Source of the DNA: Antennarius striatus
Taxonomy: Eukaryota; Chordata; Actinopteri; Lophiiformes; Antennariidae
DNA: 64,000 nt
Reading direction: 5' to 3'
NCBI RefSeq assembly: GCF_040054535.1
Contig: NC_090797.1
Span: 8,859,001-8,923,000, forward strand
Under the pieces are notes generated by a model that saw nothing but the letters and a program-made list of their open reading frames with translations, searched no databases and had not been told where the DNA came from. Position numbers and translations under genes: made by a program. Positions 59,101-64,000 of this stretch are shown one piece after another (positions within the stretch are counted from its first letter, which is position 1; the number at the start of each line of letters is the position of its first letter).

Positions 59101-60497
59101 CCAAATTCCTTAAATTTTGTCATTGAAAGAAAACAAATGCTGCATCATGTTCACCACTAGATGGTTTGGACTGCTTTGTCCATGCGTTTTTTTTGGCATG
59201 CATGTTTTTGGCAGAAGAGTTCTTAACTCACACATTAATGAATTTCATTACCATGAAGACACATGAAATCATATCAAGTCAATATCACACTGTGATCCTG
59301 CTTAAAGACTCTAATCTGAAACGAATCAGTTTGTTGTTCAAATCTATCCCCAACAAATATACTACTTTCTGTGCACTGTTAGCAAGAACTATTTTTGGTT
59401 ATTTGAGAAGATACATTAAAAGATAATATTTGTGTGATTTATTTAAAATTTTTCATCTTCACAAGTAAGATGATAAGAAGCATTATTTTCACATGTTTTA
59501 ATAAGCGCTATATGGAATATTAAGTTATGGTAAAAACACATTGTCTGCTTGTTCATTGTTATTTATTATTAATTAAACTTTTTTTTTTTTTTAGGTGACC
59601 GCTGTGCCTCAACATCAGTGTCTCCTATCAAATCTGGAGCTTTTTCCTTCACAAGAAAACAGAAGAAAATTCCTGCTGCACTAAAAGAGGCAAGAGACAC
59701 ACATCAACATTCGTGGTCTCAATCTGCTGAGTACTTTCTGGTGTTCCACTTAAGAATTTTTGTATCTTTCATGTAGAGAGCTTGTGAAAGAACTTATGCT
59801 CCTCGTGTTCTTTTTCTTCCAGGTTTCTGCCAACACGGAGAACTCCTCCATGAGTGGCTACTTAAACAGATCAAAAGGCAACAAGAAGCAATGGAAGAGG
59901 CTGTGGTTTGTCATTAAGAATAAAGTGCTGTACACCTACGCTGCCAGTGAGGTACCCAAACTGTGTGTCAGTTTTAACTCGAATCTGTGTAGCTTCTCGA
60001 CTTTTTGCTTGACGTATTACTTCTTCCTCTAGGATGTTGCAGCCTTGGAAAGTCAGCCTTTGCTCGGGTTTTTCCTCAGGGAGGAGAAGAATGGACCGGC
60101 CCAAAAGCTGCAGTTTAAGCTGTATCACAAAAATACGCTGTTTTACATCTTTAAAGCTGACGATATCCCCACCGCACAAAGGTATCTAAAAAAAGTCTAA
60201 ACATTGAAGTCATAATTAAAGCTGACTTTGCTGAGATTTGCACATGCAATACCCAGCATCATTTGTCTTACCATGAGCATTAGCAGTAACTTAATACAGA
60301 AAATAAAGAAAACGAACAATTAAGAGAGGTTCATTTCAATTATTTCAAACAAAAACGGTCTATGCAGTTCATAAAATCACAATAGGGATCATAACTATGT
60401 TGTAATACTTGTTTGAATGCTAGTTAATTTTCTCTTCTGTATTTTTGTTCTTAGATGGATCGAGGCCTTTCAGGAGGCAATGATTCTTGAACAGTAA
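43037..60497 (+). CDS. fgd6: fgd6, FYVE, RhoGEF and PH domain-containing protein 6
   Basis: A Cdc42-type guanine exchange factor acting at endosomal and actin-rich membranes. Coding exons: 43037-43046, 44689-46747, 49527-49638, 51024-51091, 51168-51198, 53558-53709, 54970-55126, 55319-55406, 56200-56250, 56334-56392, 56468-56539, 57001-57069, 57176-57259, 58232-58311, 58418-58520, 58601-58744, 58833-58935, 59595-59689, 59823-59951, 60033-60181 and 60455-60497. They total 3858 bases in phase: 1285 aa (human about 1430). The N-terminal half is disordered and proline-rich ([19 protein letters not shown]). DH lies at about 735-930 ([15 protein letters not shown]-like, [20 protein letters not shown]). 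PH1 is at about 953-1065. FYVE is at about 1070-1145 ([28 protein letters not shown]). PH2 is at about 1185-1284. All FYVE zinc cysteines and the RHHCR core are present. Confidence 0.95.
46748..49526 (+). other. fgd6: fgd6 intron 2
   Basis: 2.8 kb after the large exon; no gene or named repeat seen. A minus-strand frame at 48680-49071 has no family support. Confidence 0.75.
49639..51023 (+). other. fgd6: fgd6 intron 3 with AC array
   Basis: Contains an impure then perfect AC microsatellite (about 50035-50116) and a short GA-rich stretch near 50820-50860. No gene. Confidence 0.8.
50035..50116. repeat. AC microsatellite
   Basis: Begins with ACGC-interrupted units and becomes perfect AC from about 50059 to 50116. 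Confidence 0.93.
51199..53557 (+). other. fgd6: fgd6 intron 5
   Basis: 2.4 kb intron; a GT then GA tract at about 53252-53280 is the only structure seen. Confidence 0.75.
54060..54180 (-). mobile_element. Dispersed repeat family A, copy 2 (fgd6 intron)
   Basis: The reverse complement reads GCCGCCCGAGTAATATGC, then GCGAAGATATTTGGTGGACT and ACGGACGAACACACC, the same order as 22500-22580. Lies in the intron between 53709 and 54970. Confidence 0.65.
58940..59060 (+). mobile_element. Teleost interspersed-repeat relic in fgd6 intron
   Basis: 'CTGGATGGATTTCTCTGAAA', a TTGGTGGAAAG stretch and TTTGATGCAGATATACTGAA resemble a widespread fish repeat. Starts only a few bases after the donor at 58936. 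Confidence 0.5.
59690..59822 (+). other. fgd6: GC-AG intron of fgd6
   Basis: The exon ends AAAGAG and the intron begins GCAAGA, matching the AG|GCAAG form of GC donors. The acceptor is TTCTTCCAG. Joining gives [15 protein letters not shown], which matches the family with no insertion; no in-frame GT alternative gives that. Confidence 0.85.
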
Positions 60498-62095
60498 CTT
60501 GGTTTTACAGCAGTGAAGTCATATCACAGCCCTGGAGCCAGCTGATAGACATCTTATGACCCCTGATTAATGTCAGGTCAAAGGTCACCAGCTCAGGAAG
60601 GACTCTGGATGGACTTTTACAAACAACTCCACTTCAGAGCACCACGAACCACATGTGGAAAGCCAGACTGCTTTCCCCTCACTAAACTGGATTCTGTTTC
60701 TCCAAACATGTTTTCTAGCTATTGATGGTCACAGTTAATAGATTGTCACAGCTGTGGGTCAACGGTCAGGTCCAGAAGCATGTGTGTGGAAGTGAAGCAG
60801 AACCGTTTTCAGGATACAGAAAGCCCTCGGAAATCCTTGGAAGTGTAGGAATTTTTTTTTTAAACTGCAAACAGATGAAGGAATTATATGTTTGGGAAAG
60901 AAAATGTGCCAATCTTCCCGCCTTCGTTTGAGCTTATCGATGTTGTCTACACTTTGTAGTTTCAAAGAGTTATCTTATTAAGGCACAGTTTCAGATGTGT
61001 CATCTGGAAGCGTTGAATTGCTGATGCTGTAGAAATTTAATTCTGTAATACAGTTAAATTTTACTGTGAATCCGGCTCCTACAAAGAAACAGAAAGCCAA
61101 TGCTCTGCTCTTTAGTTTAATCTCTCTGGATAAGAGATTTTACCCCTTTTTTTAAAAAAAAATTAGCACAAAGATATGGATTAAACAACAGAATCCTGGA
61201 GAAAACTGGAAATGTCTTGATTATTGTAGATATTTTTCCTTCCATTAAAATTCTTATTTAGCCCCATTAGAAGTGTGTAAAGGGTAAAATTGTGTATATA
61301 AACATAAAAGAGTAACACTGACATTTTTTGATATCAAAGCCATGAGCTAATATTTATAAAATATGATGATTTATTGTTTGAAGCACAGGTTGCCGATTAT
61401 TTTTGAAGTGAGAGTTTGCTTGGAAATTTTTTTCCATCAAACCTTTTTTTTTTAATTTAAAAGAGAACTACTTACAGAAAAGGGGCTTTTTAATGAGCAA
61501 ATACTGTGGAAAGTATGCATGAACTATATTTCTAAGGAAATACTCAAACGAATGACAATAAATTGAATGCTGATGCTGGTTTTTACTGACATTGTGCCTT
61601 ATATCTCCTGTTTTGAGATAACTTTGACAATAACATTGGTGCTCTGATTGAAAATCCTCACTAAATAAGGAAAAATCTAAGCATCCACTTTGTGTGACTA
61701 CTCATTTTCTAGCCAGGGTACTCTGGGTTCGTAGCTTTATGAATTAAATTTGTTTTCGGTCTTGGTTAAGTTTCCATGTGTTGCACTACACCATTTGGAT
61801 AAATGTTGATTTCACAGTTGAAAAAACCCAAATTGTGTTTTCCAGTGAAAAAATAGAACAGTTGATGCCGTCATTGGAGCTCTTTGCTGCCATCATACAA
61901 TATCTTGTGTGCCTTGTTTAGATTTGACATAGCGAAGCAGCCTGGAAATGCTAGTCATGAGCATGCATTTCATCATGTTTGTACATTAATTATGACCATT
62001 TGTATGCATCTACTCTTTCAGAGTTAGAGTTTCATATAAACTATGTTTCTAAACTGTCAGGCAACAGTTTTTAATAAAATTTATGTAAACTTATG
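60498..62095 (+). other. fgd6: fgd6 3' UTR
   Basis: No coding potential. AATAAA at 61557-61562 and at 62073-62078 are candidate polyadenylation signals, suggesting short and long forms. Confidence 0.55.
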
Positions 62096-63370
62096 TGTCA
62101 TCTTCCTGAGTTAAGTTCCTGGTTTGTTCCAAGAATGACGCGCAGCGTCTGAAAGAACCGTAAACCACTGACACTACTTTATTGCTGAGTGCAGGCAGAT
62201 TAATGTGGGAGGCGGTTGTTAGACTTTTGCATGTATCTATCTCATGGGTCTCGCTTTCAGCAGACAATCAGAAAGCTGGATTGAGAGATGAGATATTTTT
62301 ATTAAGTGACTCATGAAGGCGAAGCTCTGAGTGTTTCTGTGGCTTTATGCTCCATTTCCCCTCTCTCTGTCTCTCCATGTGCTGTAACCCTGTTATAGCC
62401 ATCCTCCTGGGCACCACAGGGTTGTGGCTTTTTGTGAGACTTTAATTAAAAAGCAGGAGTTCAAGTCTGTGTTCGGAAACAGCAGCTCTATTGCTGAAGT
62501 GTCCTTAAGGAAACCTCTGAGCACTCCAGCATTAGTGTCAGACTTCAGATATACACTTTTGTACTTTAAATATCACTTCTTTGGTAGCACCTTTATTTAG
62601 TGTGTGAATTTGCACCATGTGTGTCATAGTATATGAATGAAATAAGACATAAAAACATATCCAACATAAAAGTGTTGAGGAACAAACAAACCGTAGCTCA
62701 TGGGAGGTATATAAAAATATAAATGATATGCTTTTACTCATATAATTGTTTTTGGTACAGCACATTCAATTTAGCTTTCTATTCCGGTATGTTTTTAAAG
62801 GCAATTTTGTTCTTTTTACCCAACTACATTTACTTTCCAGATTTACATAATGAAATCAAACTTTATATCAAACATAAATTCTAATATACATATTTTTATA
62901 AGGGAAGATACCTACCAATGTACAGTATTTCGTCATTAGCTGCAACATTAAAGTAATCTACATTTTTACACAACAATAATTCACCAATTTAGTATATTGA
63001 TATTAACATTGTCATCAGAACAATTTAAAGTGCATGGGCTTTACTTCTGTACTCCTATGAAACATTGATCAAATCTTTGGTATAAACAAAAGATCTGAGC
63101 CCTTGATCGACCATCGATAGCACGCCTTCGCAATCATTTATTTGACACTGTTCAAACAAGTAAGTTATAATATTCAAAATTATATTATTAAAGTTAGAAA
63201 AAATACTGCAATTAATAACTAGTGTGCTAGAATGGGCTAATAATTTCAGTACGGGGATAATTACAGCTGATTACAGTTACAGTTAATCCTACATTGAGAT
63301 TTGTTTATGGAACCAAGTTGGTGAGTACTGCACGGATCTACACGGATCTATTTTGATGCGGGAAAAGTCC
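62096..63370. other. Spacer between fgd6 and ndufa12
   Basis: AT-rich, no supportable gene on either strand; no nuclear-receptor zinc finger or ligand-binding coding sequence (nr2c1) was seen. Confidence 0.7.
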
Positions 63371-63390
63371 GTTCCGGTATTTGTTCCGTC

Positions 63391-63403
63391 TCAAGATGGC
63401 GGA
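63391..63403 (+). promoter_or_regulatory. ndufa12: TISU-like element at ndufa12 start codon
   Basis: TCAAGATGGCGGAG fits the SAASATGGCGGC element, which combines YY1-driven transcription with initiation from very short leaders and is known from many mitochondrial-protein genes. The ATG in it is the coding start. Confidence 0.6.
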
Positions 63404-63484
63404 GTATGTGAACCTTGTCCGAAGGGCTTTGGGGCAAATAAGAGGTCATGGTGGAGTCCGAGATTTATGTCGTCACTTCATCAG
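63396..63484 (+). CDS. ndufa12: ndufa12, complex I accessory subunit, first exon only
   Basis: NDUFA12 is an accessory subunit of mitochondrial NADH:ubiquinone oxidoreductase. The exon encodes MAEYVNLVRRALGQIRGHGG and then VRDLCRHFIR, ending in a CAG|GTCAGT donor at 63485. The QIxGHGGxR motif and length fit the family N-terminus. The remaining exons lie beyond the window. The neighbour fgd6 supports the call by synteny. Confidence 0.87.
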
Positions 63485-64000
63485 GTCAGTGTAATTAAGA
63501 TATCTTTATTGTACATGAAGAACCGCTGCTGGGGACTGTGAGAGTTTCTAAAAGTGCTTTACCCGGGTTAGCACTTTTAGCATGTTAGCATGTTGACAGC
63601 TAACGCAGCATCTTGAACTAACATGTAATCATTAAAGTGATGTCAGATTGTAAATGATCTTCACATAAATGTTCCTCCTACTGATGAATACAAGAATTTG
63701 CGCTAACCTGAATCAAAACCTCTACGTTACTTTTCAATACTCTCCTAAATAAAACCTAGACTCACCTTGATTGAATTTAGGAATACAGTACTGTATTGCA
63801 GTGTAGAAACATTGCGCTATGTGTAGAAAGTACAAGTATAATACTGTATATTATACGCGAAGTTCCCTTTTATGATCAATCAAGGGATCTATAATAGCGA
63901 CGTTTCAACATGTACTTGTTTACTTAGCAATACCTAATTTTCCTGAGGTGTTTACAATGCTTTAAGATGTAAATGTTAGAAAACGTCACGTTTTTAGCAA
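63485..64000 (+). other. ndufa12: ndufa12 intron 1 (partial)
   Basis: No acceptor followed by a matching frame is seen before the window ends. Confidence 0.7.

Noticed and set aside
60498-63395. Possible nr2c1 remnants between fgd6 and ndufa12
   Set aside because: No zinc-finger or ligand-binding motif found in any frame.

Overview
The window is vertebrate nuclear DNA from a ray-finned (teleost) fish. The evidence is short, spliced exons with GT-AG borders, long introns, abundant CA/TG and tetranucleotide arrays, and relics of fish-type LINE and Tc1 elements. There is no bacterial or viral gene organisation. Gene names rest on protein similarity recalled from family knowledge; exon borders were read by hand and checked for reading-frame continuity.

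Layout: (1) 44-2712, + strand, last four coding exons and 3' UTR of ntn4 (netrin-4), ending in the C345C/NTR domain. (2) 2713-11500, gene-poor, repeat-rich spacer with a 572-bp perfect CCAT array, an internally deleted LINE and several CA/TG arrays. (3) 11500-19740, + strand, usp44 (deubiquitinase, 744 aa), with a non-coding first exon and two short upstream ORFs. (4) 27837-21517, - strand, metap2 (methionine aminopeptidase 2, 471 aa, 11 exons), tail-to-tail with usp44. (5) 27838-32026, spacer. (6) 42273-32027, - strand, vezt (vezatin, 723 aa, 12 exons), one intron of which looks like an AT-AC U12-type intron. (7) 43037-60497, + strand, fgd6 (DH-PH-FYVE-PH RhoGEF, 1285 aa, 21 coding exons), head-to-head with vezt, with one GC-AG intron. 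(8) 63396 onward, + strand, first exon of ndufa12 (complex I accessory subunit), which runs out of the window.

The order and relative strands ntn4-usp44-metap2-vezt-fgd6-ndufa12 match human 12q22 in reverse, except that NR2C1, which lies between FGD6 and NDUFA12 in human, is not seen in the 2.9 kb between them here. The genes are not an operon and do not share one pathway; the link is conserved chromosomal neighbourhood.

I see no sign of an undescribed multi-gene system. The most rewarding details are the AT-AC intron in vezt, the GC donor in fgd6, uORFs before usp44, vezt and fgd6, an ATGGCG element recurring at four promoters or starts, a palindrome plus CRE-like site in the vezt/fgd6 divergent promoter, the giant CCAT array, and dispersed repeat families present here as inverted pairs.
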